Shown here: in pieces, positions 6,362 to 14,390 of the stretch | Layout: each line of letters starts with the position of its first letter | How positions within the stretch are numbered: position 1 is the stretch's first letter | Assembly: GCA_030601545.1 (NCBI GenBank) | Contig: JAUVTM010000023.1 | Location: 1 to 14,391, forward strand | Direction of reading: 5' to 3' | Source: Syntrophobacterales bacterium | GTDB lineage: Bacteria > Desulfobacterota > Syntrophobacteria > BM002 | DNA: 14,391 nucleotides | Position numbers and translations under genes: made by a program | Notes under the pieces: generated by a model | The model's database searches: none | Seen by the model: only the letters and a program-made list of their open reading frames with translations | What the model was told of the DNA's origin: nothing

Positions 6362-8968
6362 ATGAGTAAAGTCACGCCCATGATCCAGCAATACCTGGAG
6401 ATAAAAGAGAGCCATCAAGATGCGATACTCTTTTACCGCATGGGAGATTTTTACGAAATGTTCTTCGAGGATGCCATAGTTGCGTCTCGAGAACTTGAGA
6501 TCACCCTGACCTCCCGCGATAAACAGGCGGAAGATCCAATCCCAATGTGCGGCGTACCACACCACGCAGCGGAGACCTACATTGCCAAACTTCTGGAAAA
6601 AGGCCACAAAGTGGCCCTCTGTGAGCAGATGGAAGATCCGCGGCAAGCAAAAGGGTTGGTACGTCGGGAAGTGGTGCGCGTAGTAACACCGGGAACCGTC
6701 CTGGACAGTTTGGAAAGCAAGAGCCCCAATTACTTGGCAGCTGCACACTGGGCTGGAGAGAATTGCGGCTTGGCATTTTTGGATCTTTCGACCGCAGACT
6801 TTCGCATGACGCAAACGGAGAGTCTGGCCTGGCTCCTAGAGGAATTGGGCAGGATAGAGCCTCGAGAACTCCTGGTGCCGCAGGATACTGAACGAGACTC
6901 AAACTGGTGGCACAGTCAGCTGTCGGAATGCAGAGTCCAAGTTCTAGAAACGGAGTCTTTTGATTTCACCAGAGCCCACAAACGGTTGCTGGATCAGTTC
7001 CAGGTTCATTCCCTGGAAGGTTTTGGTGTCCGCAATTCGCCATTGGCTGTAAGTGCTGCCGGGGCGGTCCTCTCCTATGTGCAGAAGACCCAGCGGCAGG
7101 CCGCTGAACACATTCGTCGAGTTATTCCCTACCAGCGCAGTGACTACATGGTGATAGACGAGGTGACCACGCGTCATTTAGAATTGTTTCGTTCCTGGCA
7201 CCATGGTGGCCGTAAGGCTACACTCGTGGAACTTTTGGATCAAACGGTCACTGCAATGGGAGGACGGTTGCTGAAGGTCTGGATGCACTACCCATTGATT
7301 CAGGCTGAAGCTATTGAGGCCCGGCAGGATGCTATTGTTTGTTTTCGAGAGCATGAAGCCATACGTGCCCAGATACGCCAGGAGTTGGAAACTGTTTACG
7401 ATCTTGAACGGCTTAACAGCCGGGTTGCCATGGGTTCGGCCACCCCACGCGATCTTGCCTCCTTAAGGAAGTCTTTGCAGTCTCTACCCCGCCTTAAATA
7501 TCTCCTTGGCAATTTAGAGGATAGAACCCTGTCTGAGCTGACTGACAAATTAGATCCTCTGAAGGACGTTTCCCTCTTGCTTCAGGAAGCGCTCGTGGAT
7601 AGTCCACCCCCAAACCTTGCAGAGGGTGGTGTAATTCGAACAGGATACGATGAGGAGTTGGATCGGTTGCTGAGCCTCAGTCGCGAGGCCAAGAAATGGA
7701 TTGCCCGGCTGGAAGCAGATGAGCGGCAGAAAACCGGTATCACCTCTCTTAAGGTTGGCTACAATAAGGTTTTTGGCTATTATCTGGCCGTCTCAAAGGC
7801 TAACCTTGCCTCGGTACCGGATCGATACATTCGCAAGCAGACATTGATTAATGCTGAGCGCTACATTACTGAAGAGTTAAAAGAGTACGAAACCCAGGTG
7901 CTTACCGCTGATGAGCGCCGGATTCGGTTGGAAGAAAAACTCTTTTTGGCACTCCGCGCCAAGGTTGCCAGCCAGGGGGAGCGTATTCAGACAACCGCAG
8001 CTGTGATAGCGAAACTGGACGTACTTGCAGCTCTGGCAGAGGTCGCTAACCACAGAAACTACTGCCGACCTCGAATTGATGACGGACCGGAGATTCATAT
8101 AGTGGAGGGACGCCACCCAGTGGTTGAGGCAGCCCTGCCCCAGGGTACCTTCGTTCCCAATGATGTGCATCTGGATAGTGTTAGCCAGCAAGTAATAATA
8201 ATTACCGGACCCAACATGGCAGGGAAGTCCACCGTTCTGAGGCAGGTGGCGCTCATAGTCCTCATGGCGCAGATGGGGGCACCTGTGCCTGCAAGTACTG
8301 CTCGAATTGGAGTTGTCGATCGCATATTTACCAGGGTAGGTGCTACTGATGAATTGACGAGGGGACGTAGCACTTTTATGGTGGAAATGCAGGAAACCGC
8401 ACATATTCTTTATCAGGCTACGGCCCGCAGCTTGGTAATTTTAGATGAGATTGGACGAGGAACCAGTACTTTTGACGGCTTGAGTATAGCCTGGGCTGTG
8501 GCCGAATTTCTCCATGACTGGCAAGGGAGAGGAATCAAGACACTATTTGCTACCCACTATCATGAACTCACCGATCTAGCTGCAACCGGATCACGGGTGA
8601 AAAACATGAACGTGGCGGTGAAGGAGTGGGGGGACAGGATCATTTTTTTGAGAAAGCTGGTGGAAGGCGGTACAAATCGGAGCTATGGTATTCAGGTAGC
8701 ACGGTTGGCAGGCTTACCCACTGAGGTTGTGGAAAGAGCCAGGCAAGTGCTTCAGCACCTGGAACAAGAGACCACGGATGTGGAAGGACTTCCGCGGTTG
8801 GCTCGCTCATCAGCAGGTCGCCGGAGTGAACAGCTCCAGCTTGGTCTCTTCCAGCAGTCAGGCCAGAAACTTCGCCGTCGCCTGCTGAATCTGGAGCTTG
8901 AGGAAATAACTCCCATTGAAGCCCTGAACGAGCTTGCCAGGCTGCGGGAATTGTTTGACGAAGAATGA
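6362..8968 (+). CDS. mutS: DNA mismatch repair protein MutS
   Basis: The 868-aa protein is full length for MutS1. The mismatch-recognition domain carries F30-Y-E32 in GDFYEMFF, the Phe-x-Glu that stacks on and contacts the mispaired base. The connector, lever and clamp regions run from about 130 to 560. The ATPase has a Walker A GPNMAGKST (616-624, K622), the ABC signature-like TRGRSTFMVEM, and a Walker B LVILDE with D695 and E696, followed by GRGTSTFDG and ATHYHEL. The C-terminal tail ends in a short helix (PIEALNELARLREL), as in MutS proteins that tetramerise. It recognises mismatches after replication and recruits MutL. ATG 6362 follows GGAGG (6353-6357). It appears to be a single-gene unit, with long gaps on both sides and a hairpin after the stop. 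No mutL is visible in the window. Confidence 0.98.
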   Translation: MSKVTPMIQQYLEIKESHQDAILFYRMGDFYEMFFEDAIVASRELEITLTSRDKQAEDPIPMCGVPHHAAETYIAKLLEKGHKVALCEQMEDPRQAKGLVRREVVRVVTPGTVLDSLESKSPNYLAAAHWAGENCGLAFLDLSTADFRMTQTESLAWLLEELGRIEPRELLVPQDTERDSNWWHSQLSECRVQVLETESFDFTRAHKRLLDQFQVHSLEGFGVRNSPLAVSAAGAVLSYVQKTQRQAAEHIRRVIPYQRSDYMVIDEVTTRHLELFRSWHHGGRKATLVELLDQTVTAMGGRLLKVWMHYPLIQAEAIEARQDAIVCFREHEAIRAQIRQELETVYDLERLNSRVAMGSATPRDLASLRKSLQSLPRLKYLLGNLEDRTLSELTDKLDPLKDVSLLLQEALVDSPPPNLAEGGVIRTGYDEELDRLLSLSREAKKWIARLEADERQKTGITSLKVGYNKVFGYYLAVSKANLASVPDRYIRKQTLINAERYITEELKEYETQVLTADERRIRLEEKLFLALRAKVASQGERIQTTAAVIAKLDVLAALAEVANHRNYCRPRIDDGPEIHIVEGRHPVVEAALPQGTFVPNDVHLDSVSQQVIIITGPNMAGKSTVLRQVALIVLMAQMGAPVPASTARIGVVDRIFTRVGATDELTRGRSTFMVEMQETAHILYQATARSLVILDEIGRGTSTFDGLSIAWAVAEFLHDWQGRGIKTLFATHYHELTDLAATGSRVKNMNVAVKEWGDRIIFLRKLVEGGTNRSYGIQVARLAGLPTEVVERARQVLQHLEQETTDVEGLPRLARSSAGRRSEQLQLGLFQQSGQKLRRRLLNLELEEITPIEALNELARLRELFDEE

Positions 8969-8988
8969 GCTTATTCAACATCGAAAAT

Positions 8989-9005
8989 CTGGTCCTTAGG
9001 GCCAG
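8989..9005 (+). terminator. Hairpin after mutS, possible terminator
   Basis: CTGGTCC-TTA-GGGCCAG is a 7-bp stem with one G-T pair and a 3-nt loop, 20 nt after the mutS stop. It is followed by a moderately T-rich tctatgtatgattt rather than a clean T-run. Repeat element B begins 10 nt later and may help termination. Confidence 0.45.
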
Positions 9006-9014
9006 TCTATGTAT

Positions 9015-9118
9015 GATTTATGATTTCAGATTGTAGATTGCAGATTGAGGTGTATACGTTCTTTACTGGGAGGTTCTAAGCTTTTAAATCTAAAATCTGC
9101 ATTCTAAAATCCAAAATT
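9015..9118. repeat. Inverted heptad-repeat element B, between mutS and the amidase gene
   Basis: The left arm has five in-phase heptads (9015-9049): GATTTAT GATTTCA GATTGTA GATTGCA GATTGAG. In the right arm AATC, ATTC or AATT starts at 9087, 9094, 9101, 9108 and 9115, again exactly every 7 nt. The reverse complement of the left arm matches the right arm at about 20 of 24 positions over the best stretch, so a long imperfect hairpin with a spacer of about 37 nt is possible. Heptad GATTTCA is also in element A. Confidence 0.8.
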
Positions 9119-9170
9119 ACTGGGCTCCACCACTCCAGCAGATTGCCGCACGAGGGGAATGCGCATTCAA

Positions 9171-9185
9171 GCCCCCTCAGGGGGC
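9171..9185. other. GC-rich perfect hairpin in the mutS-amidase spacer
   Basis: GCCCCC-TCA-GGGGGC is a perfect 6-bp stem, followed by atccc rather than a T-run, so it is not a standard intrinsic terminator. A second small stem, AAGGC-AGGG-GCCTT, lies at 9191-9204. Downstream to 9289 the sequence turns very AT-rich. Confidence 0.5.
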
Positions 9186-9232
9186 ATCCCAAGGCAGGGG
9201 CCTTTGGATCGGATCCTTTACTTACTGTTATA

Positions 9233-9266
9233 TTGGGTATTTATATTTATTAGTTAATATTATACT
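9233..9266 (+). promoter_or_regulatory. Possible promoter of the amidase gene
   Basis: This AT-rich stretch before the amidase ATG contains TTGGGT (9233-9238), a 16-nt spacer and TAATAT (9255-9260). TATACT at 9261-9266 is an alternative -10 without a good -35. Either would give a short leader of about 15-25 nt. No Shine-Dalgarno is visible before ATG 9290. The box choice is uncertain. Confidence 0.3.
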
Positions 9267-9289
9267 TTAAGAAATTTTGTAATCTGCTT

Positions 9290-10996
9290 ATGCGTTTTTT
9301 TCGTCCTATCACAAGCGACTCGCAGCGATTCAGCTGGCTGATTCCCCTCTTTCTTTTACTGGTGTGGACGGCTGTTGCTGTTGCTCCCGTTTCAGCAGCA
9401 CGGCAGGATAGGTTGAAACAGGCAAAAGACTGTAGTCGGAGACTCTACAAATCCAAAAAACGCATTAGATACCGGGATCAGTGGTTACGCTGCATTCGGG
9501 GTTATGAGACCTACTACCGCAAATACCCCAAAGGCCGGCAAGCAGATGAGGCTCTTTATGCTACAGCGAAACTCTACAAGGGTCTCTATGGCTACTCTCG
9601 AGTGTCGAGCGATCTGAGCGAGGCTATCAATAGGTTCAGGCAGGTTGTCAAAAGATTTCCGAAAAGCAGATTCGCGGATGACGCCCAATATCAACTAGGA
9701 GAGATCTACCGCAGGTACAAGAAGGATCGGGATCGGGCTTATGTGGAATACTTCAAGGTGGTGATGGATTTCCCTCACGGCGATATGAAGCCGCGGGCGC
9801 AAAAGCGGCTAGCGCAACTTGAGAGCCAGACGGGCAAAGGAAAGTCGAAGCAAAAGTTACCACGCCTGCCACAGGTACCTACAGTTACCTCGGCTTCTCT
9901 GTCGAGGGTGACCGATATTCGCCACTGGTCTGCGCATGACTATACCAGAATTGTGATTGATGTGAACGGCCAGATCGATTACAGCAGTCACTTACTCAAG
10001 CCCGACCCTGCAATAGGAAAACCACCCAGGCTTTATATCGACCTCCGGAACTCAGCACTGGATCCCACTTTTGTAGGAGCTATTCCCATAGGGGATGGCC
10101 TGTTGCGCAAGGTACGAGCTGGCCAGTACAAACCCACGGTGGTGCGGGTGGTATTGGATATCGAATCAATAGAAGACCACAAGATTTTTTCCCTGAGTGA
10201 TCCCTTCCGCATTGTGATCGACGTTACGGGGGAGAGCAGAAAACGAGTACTGTTACCTGGTAAGGGCAAGGTTCCGAGCCTTACCTTGGCCCAACAGCTG
10301 GGGTTGGGAGTGAAAAAGGTTGTTATCGATCCTGGCCACGGTGGCAAAGACCCGGGAGCGGTGGGTCCGAGCGGAGTGCGTGAGAAAGATGTTGCCCTGG
10401 CTATTGCCAAGAAACTGCAAAAGAAACTGAGAGAAGAACTGAAGCTGGAGGCTATTCTCACTCGAAAATCGGACATATTTCTACCGCTGGAGGAACGTAC
10501 TGCTTTTGCCAACACCCAGAAAGCGGATCTTTTTGTCTCCATCCACACCAATGCCCATAAGAATAGGCGTGTTTACGGTCTGTCGACCTACATTCTCAAT
10601 GTGGCCACCGACGCCGAGGCAGCGCGACTGGCGGCCTTTGAAAATGCCGTTTCTGCCAAACGCATCAGTGACTTGGAGAAGATTCTCAACGATTTGATGC
10701 TGAATTCCAAGATTAATGAGTCCAGCCGCTTGGCTGACGCAGTCCAGCATGGGCTGCTCATGCGTTTGCCGAAAAACTATAGTAGAGTAAAAGATCTCGG
10801 TGTCAAACAGGCACCTTTCTATGTGTTAATTGGAGCGCGGATGCCCTCGATCATGGTGGAGACTTCGTTTATCACCAACAAAAGGGAGGAGAAGAGATTG
10901 GCAAGTGGTTCCTACCAGGACGCAGTTGCCGAAGGAATTCTAGCGGGAATTCGGTCCTACATTAAACAGATGGAGAGGATTCCTGGACAAAGATAG
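9290..10996 (+). CDS. Exported N-acetylmuramoyl-L-alanine amidase with TPR-like and AMIN domains
   Basis: The 568-aa protein is an AmiA/B/C-type zinc amidase that cleaves the bond between N-acetylmuramic acid and L-alanine in peptidoglycan, typically to split daughter cells. A signal peptide (basic start, hydrophobic 16-32, likely cleavage after VSA at 34-36) sends it to the periplasm. A TPR/YbgF-like helical region follows (about 60-180; repeats of the kind FPKSRFADDAQYQLGEIY), then an AMIN domain (about 206-315) for envelope targeting. The Amidase_3 domain (about 343-562) has zinc ligands H350 (DPGHGG), E365 (REKDV) and H419 (SIHTNAH), and catalytic E524 (VETSF). The region at about 440-495 resembles the autoinhibitory helical insert of EnvC/NlpD-regulated amidases. 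The extra N-terminal TPR-like part is not in E. coli AmiC. ATG 9290 is the only start that keeps the signal peptide. Confidence 0.93.
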   Translation: MRFFRPITSDSQRFSWLIPLFLLLVWTAVAVAPVSAARQDRLKQAKDCSRRLYKSKKRIRYRDQWLRCIRGYETYYRKYPKGRQADEALYATAKLYKGLYGYSRVSSDLSEAINRFRQVVKRFPKSRFADDAQYQLGEIYRRYKKDRDRAYVEYFKVVMDFPHGDMKPRAQKRLAQLESQTGKGKSKQKLPRLPQVPTVTSASLSRVTDIRHWSAHDYTRIVIDVNGQIDYSSHLLKPDPAIGKPPRLYIDLRNSALDPTFVGAIPIGDGLLRKVRAGQYKPTVVRVVLDIESIEDHKIFSLSDPFRIVIDVTGESRKRVLLPGKGKVPSLTLAQQLGLGVKKVVIDPGHGGKDPGAVGPSGVREKDVALAIAKKLQKKLREELKLEAILTRKSDIFLPLEERTAFANTQKADLFVSIHTNAHKNRRVYGLSTYILNVATDAEAARLAAFENAVSAKRISDLEKILNDLMLNSKINESSRLADAVQHGLLMRLPKNYSRVKDLGVKQAPFYVLIGARMPSIMVETSFITNKREEKRLASGSYQDAVAEGILAGIRSYIKQMERIPGQR

Positions 10997-11000
10997 GGGG

Positions 11001-11081
11001 GGATTGAGGATTGACGATTGGCGATTGACGATTGACGAATTGACGAATTGACGAATTAACGAATTGACGATTAACGATTGA
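11001..11081 (+). repeat. Eleven-unit tandem repeat of CGATTGA/CGAATTGA in front of the RNase gene
   Basis: Units in order: five heptads (GGATTGA twice, CGATTGG, CGATTGA twice), four octads (CGAATTGA twice, CGAATTAA, CGAATTGA) and two heptads (CGATTAA, CGATTGA). They fill 81 of the 93 nt between the amidase stop and the RNase start. The last unit runs into AGGA, forming the GAAGGA Shine-Dalgarno of the next gene. There is no inverted arm here, unlike elements A and B. Confidence 0.9.
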
Positions 11082-11089
11082 AGGACAGC

Positions 11090-13099
11090 ATGGAAAGAGA
11101 GATCAAGCCAGGAGCGAAAGTCGAGTTTTTTGAGAGCAAGAAGCTCCTGTGTGCGGTATGCCTGGAGGTGAAGAACAGCCGGGTGCTGGTGCTGACTGAA
11201 CAAGATCGCGAGGCCAATGTTTCTCTCAAGCGAATTCTTCATATTGATGATGAACTCCTTGATGTCGAACAAAGCCGGATTCAGTTGGTGGCTGTCCTCC
11301 AGGAGGCGGCAGCGAGGCGCCAGAATCTCATGAACCGCGTCTCCGTGGAAGAGTTGTGGGATTTGCTGTACCAGGAAGAAGGAGGATTTGATAGTCAACA
11401 CCTGGCAGAAATCTGTTTCAATGAAGAGATTACTGCAGATCATACCTCGGCTGTGTTCAGGGCTCTGCTCACAGATGACCTCCACTTTAAATACAAGGGG
11501 GGGCTTTTTTACGCCAACAGCCCAGAACGGCTCGAGCAGATAAGAATTCAGTATGAACGACAAGCCCAGAGGGAAAAAGAGTTGGCAGAGGGGAGTGCTT
11601 GGCTCGCAGCAGTGTGGAAGGGTGACCCAGCCGTAGAACTCGAGAATCGGGAACACTATGTACAAATGCTCAAAGATTTCTGTCTCCTGGGTAACGAGGC
11701 TCCCAATTACCAGCAAACCAAGAAAATCCTTACCATGGCTCACGTTCCCGTGCCGCAGGGAGTATTCGAACTACTGGTCAAGTTGGGTGTCTGGAGGGTT
11801 AATGAAAACCTTTACCTCCATCGTTTTGGTATCCAACATAAGTTTTCATCTAGCATTCTGGATGCGGCAGCTCAGGTTGCCGGAGATCTGGGGGGTATGA
11901 GTAAGAGGGACGAGGGAGGCTCACGTGAGGATCTGACCTCAATCTCCGTTCTGACCATAGACGGATCTACGACGAAAGATTACGACGATGGGCTCAGCGT
12001 GCGTGCGGTGGAAAATGGCACTGAGGTGGGAATCCACATTGCTGATGCGGCAGCGGCAGTCGTTCCTGATAGTCCCTTGGACATTGAGGCTCTGGAACGG
12101 GTTACCTCCCATTATTTGCCAGATACCAGAATCCCCATGCTGCCTACAATGATTTCCGAAGATGTCTGTAGCCTCAAACAAGGGGAGGAACGGTTGGCTT
12201 TGAGTTTGCTGGTTAGCTTTGGCAGCGAGGATCAGCTGCAAGCTTATCGGTTTGTTCCCAGCCGGATACGAGTCCAACGACAGCTTACCTACTCAGAAGC
12301 CAACGAGTTGGTGGCAACTGAAGAGGACCTTGGTAAACTTTACCGTCTCTGCACCCGACTCCGACGACAACGGATTAAACAAGGAGCTCTCTTCTTGCCA
12401 CTTCCCGAACTTCGTATCTGGGTGAACAGCAATAGCGAAATTAATATTGGCAAGCTGGCTCGTGAGACTCCTGCACAGCTGATAGTCTCCGAGCTCATGA
12501 TCCTGGCCAACGGTTTAGCTGCTGAAGCACTGGCCGCCAATAATGTTCCGGCTATCTATCGCAGCCAAGAGAAGCCCCAAGAGAATCTCGTTGGTGAAGG
12601 CACTGACGATCTCTATCTCAATTATTTGCAGCGCCGTTATCTGAGCCGAGCCGAACTGGGCCTTAAACCTAAACCACACAACGGCCTGGGCCTAACCGCA
12701 TATACCAACTGGACATCTCCCATCCGCCGTTATATGGATTTGGTGGTTTTACGGCAGCTCAAGAGTATGGTGCAGGAAGAACTTCCTGTCTATACGCTGG
12801 AAGCCCTGGAGCCGATTGTTGCCAGGATAACCATTGGTCAGAGTCAAGCATTGCAAATGAAAAGGGAATGGGCAAGATATTGGATTCTTAAATATTTGGA
12901 AAAAGAGCAGATCAAGTTCTTGGACGCTCTGGTCTTGAGCCAGGGCAGGAGAACCTACAATTTATTAATACCAGAGTGTCTTTTGGAAGCCAGAATGCCT
13001 CTGGAGGAGGGAAGGGGCCTAAACCCCGGCGATCATTTTCGAGTGGAGGTAGTGCGTGTGAATGCCAGGGAAGAAGTCCTGAAACTAAAGATGGCATAA
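11090..13099 (+). CDS. RNB-domain exoribonuclease (RNase II / Zam type)
   Basis: The 669-aa protein is a 3'-5' exoribonuclease of the RNase II/R superfamily. The N-terminal third (1-270) holds a small beta-rich start (KPGAKVEFFESKK) and helical segments. The RNB catalytic domain (about 285-600) has D291, D297, D299 and D300 in IDGSTTKDYDDG, with the spacing of E. coli RNase II D201/207/209/210. HIADA, a PDTRIPMLP motif and TSPIRRYMDLVV (R546, R547) follow. The C-terminal 60 residues look like a short S1/OB fold. Length and layout resemble the cyanobacterial Zam/plastid RNR1 branch more than E. coli RNase R. Likely role: RNA decay or processing. ATG 11090 is preferred over TTG 11078 (which lies in the repeat), with AAGGA 4 nt upstream. 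Cotranscription with the amidase gene is likely, since the gap is 93 nt with no terminator seen. Confidence 0.9.
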   Translation: MEREIKPGAKVEFFESKKLLCAVCLEVKNSRVLVLTEQDREANVSLKRILHIDDELLDVEQSRIQLVAVLQEAAARRQNLMNRVSVEELWDLLYQEEGGFDSQHLAEICFNEEITADHTSAVFRALLTDDLHFKYKGGLFYANSPERLEQIRIQYERQAQREKELAEGSAWLAAVWKGDPAVELENREHYVQMLKDFCLLGNEAPNYQQTKKILTMAHVPVPQGVFELLVKLGVWRVNENLYLHRFGIQHKFSSSILDAAAQVAGDLGGMSKRDEGGSREDLTSISVLTIDGSTTKDYDDGLSVRAVENGTEVGIHIADAAAAVVPDSPLDIEALERVTSHYLPDTRIPMLPTMISEDVCSLKQGEERLALSLLVSFGSEDQLQAYRFVPSRIRVQRQLTYSEANELVATEEDLGKLYRLCTRLRRQRIKQGALFLPLPELRIWVNSNSEINIGKLARETPAQLIVSELMILANGLAAEALAANNVPAIYRSQEKPQENLVGEGTDDLYLNYLQRRYLSRAELGLKPKPHNGLGLTAYTNWTSPIRRYMDLVVLRQLKSMVQEELPVYTLEALEPIVARITIGQSQALQMKREWARYWILKYLEKEQIKFLDALVLSQGRRTYNLLIPECLLEARMPLEEGRGLNPGDHFRVEVVRVNAREEVLKLKMA

Positions 13100-13136
13100 G
13101 GACAGCGAGCAGCCGGCAGAGGACAGGACGGGTTTA

Positions 13137-13214
13137 TTAGAGAATTAGAGAATTAGAAAATTAGTCAAAGAGGTGAGTCCTTCACAGATTACCTTTTACC
13201 GTTTACTGCTTACT
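13137..13214. repeat. Short tandem repeats between the convergent RNase and prfB genes (element D)
   Basis: Left part: TTAGAGAA twice, TTAGAAAA and TTAG with an 8-nt period (13137-13164). Right part: GATTACC TTTTACC GTTTACT GCTTACT, consensus NNTTACY with a strict 7-nt period (13187-13214). Read on the minus strand the right part encodes the last residues of RF2 (SKQ) and its TAA stop. No strong GC-rich terminator hairpin is seen between the two converging genes. Confidence 0.75.
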
Positions 13215-14319
13215 ATCTTTCTCGCCGCCCTCTTGCAAAAGATAAGCTTCTATCAGCTCGTCCAAATCACCATCCAGGACAGCATCAACATTTCCCCTTT
13301 CCAATTGAGTCCTGTGGTCTTTCACGAGCCGGTAAGGGTGGAGCACGTAAGAACGGATCTGACTACCCCAAGAAATATCTTCGAGGGAATTGTGGATTTC
13401 CTGCAGTTTCTCTGATTGGAGCTGCTGTTCCCTCTCGTAGAGGCGCGAGCGCAACACCTTCATGGCCATTTCTCTGTTGCGGTGTTGTGATTTTTCATTT
13501 TGACACTGAACAATTATCCCTGTGGGTATGTGGGTTATGCGGACCGCAGAGTCGGTCTTGTTGACATGTTGGCCACCAGCCCCACTGGCTCTATAGGTGT
13601 CGACCTTGAGCTCTGCGGGTTTGATTTCGATGACAATTTCATCTTCCACTTGAGGGTAGACGAATACCGCCGCGAAAGAGGTATGGCGCCGACCGCTGGC
13701 GTCAAAAGGAGATATGCGAACCAACCGGTGTATGCCCTTTTCGGCTTTGAGTAAACCGTAAGCATAAGGGCCGCTGGAGGTAAAGGTGACGCCTTTAATA
13801 CCCGCCTCCTCACCGGGCTGGATGTCGATAATCTGCTTCTTGAACTTCCGTTTCTCAGCCCAGCGCAAGTACATCCGCAAAAGCATCTCCGTCCAGTCCT
13901 GGGCTTCGGTCCCACCGGCGCCGGCGTTTATGCTAACAATTGCACCGAGAGGATCATCAGCACCGCCCAGCATTCGTTGGAATTCTTGAGCTGATATCTC
14001 CGCATCGATGTCCTTGAGTTTCAAAGTAATTTCGTCCAGTTCTTGAAGGTCCTCCTCTTCGAGGGCCATATCCAAGAGAATGGTGACATCTTCCAGTTCG
14101 TTGCTCAACCGCTCGAATCGCTCTACGGTTTCAGAGAGAACTGCGCGTTCTTTTAAAATCTGAGGCTGTTTGTCGGGGTTGTCCCAGAAACCTTCCTTGG
14201 ACATTATGGTTTCAATTTGCTTGAGGCGGTGGGATTTTTGGGGGATGTCAAAGATGACCTCGCAGATCTTCTAACCTGTCAAGCAGTTTTTTGATCTGTG
14301 ATTTAGATGGCGAAGTCAT
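13203..14319 (-). CDS. prfB: Peptide chain release factor 2 (RF2), expressed by programmed +1 frameshift
   Basis: Class I release factor reading UGA and UAA stops on the ribosome. Translation starts at ATG 14319, with AAAGGAG (14334-14328) 8 nt upstream, and reads 23 codons to an in-frame TGA (14250-14248). A +1 shift on CTTTGAC continues as DIPQKSHRLK into the main frame for a 371-aa protein (E. coli RF2: 365 aa). Residues on the joined product: stop-codon-recognition tripeptide S203-P204-F205 and peptidyl-hydrolysis motif G248-G249-Q250, both as expected for RF2. ATG 14204 lies inside the gene and would lack the N-terminal helix. Regulation is autogenous: scarce RF2 lets the shift occur. 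The gene converges on the RNase gene, and its last codons lie in a heptad repeat. Its start overlaps an upstream stop (ATGA). Confidence 0.97.
14247..14261 (-). promoter_or_regulatory. prfB programmed +1 frameshift element
   Basis: On the minus strand: internal Shine-Dalgarno-like GAGGT (14261-14257), 3-nt spacer CAT, then slippery CTT TGA C (14253-14247). The spacing equals that of E. coli prfB (AGGGGG, TAT, CTTTGAC). TGA is codon 24; skipping one T joins CTT (Leu) to GAC (Asp). Confidence 0.96.
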
Positions 14320-14390
14320 GAATGTCTCTCCTTTGCTTTTCGCAGTCTTTTCACACTCAAGATAACCATACTTTTCATCTTTTGTACAGA
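14316..14390 (-). CDS. Possible 3' end of an upstream gene entering from the right edge
   Basis: On the minus strand the frame is open from the right edge for 24 codons and stops at TGA 14318-14316, overlapping the prfB ATG as ATGA. The tail is basic (KRLRKAKERHS). A stop/start overlap of this kind suggests an operon with prfB. The fragment is too short to name; an apolipoprotein N-acyltransferase gene would be one plausible neighbour by gene-order memory only. It may be a chance open frame. Confidence 0.25.
   Translation of the reverse strand, partial: SVQKMKSMVILSVKRLRKAKERHS

Noticed and set aside
6221..6814. 197-codon minus-strand frame over the start of mutS
   Set aside because: It lies opposite the conserved mismatch-recognition domain of MutS and has no recognisable domain; it is a shadow frame.
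9171..9204. GC hairpins as an intrinsic terminator
   Set aside because: No T-run follows either stem, so only a structural hairpin is recorded.
11001..11081. Tandem repeat considered as a CRISPR array
   Set aside because: Units are 7-8 nt with no spacers and no cas genes nearby; it is a short tandem repeat.
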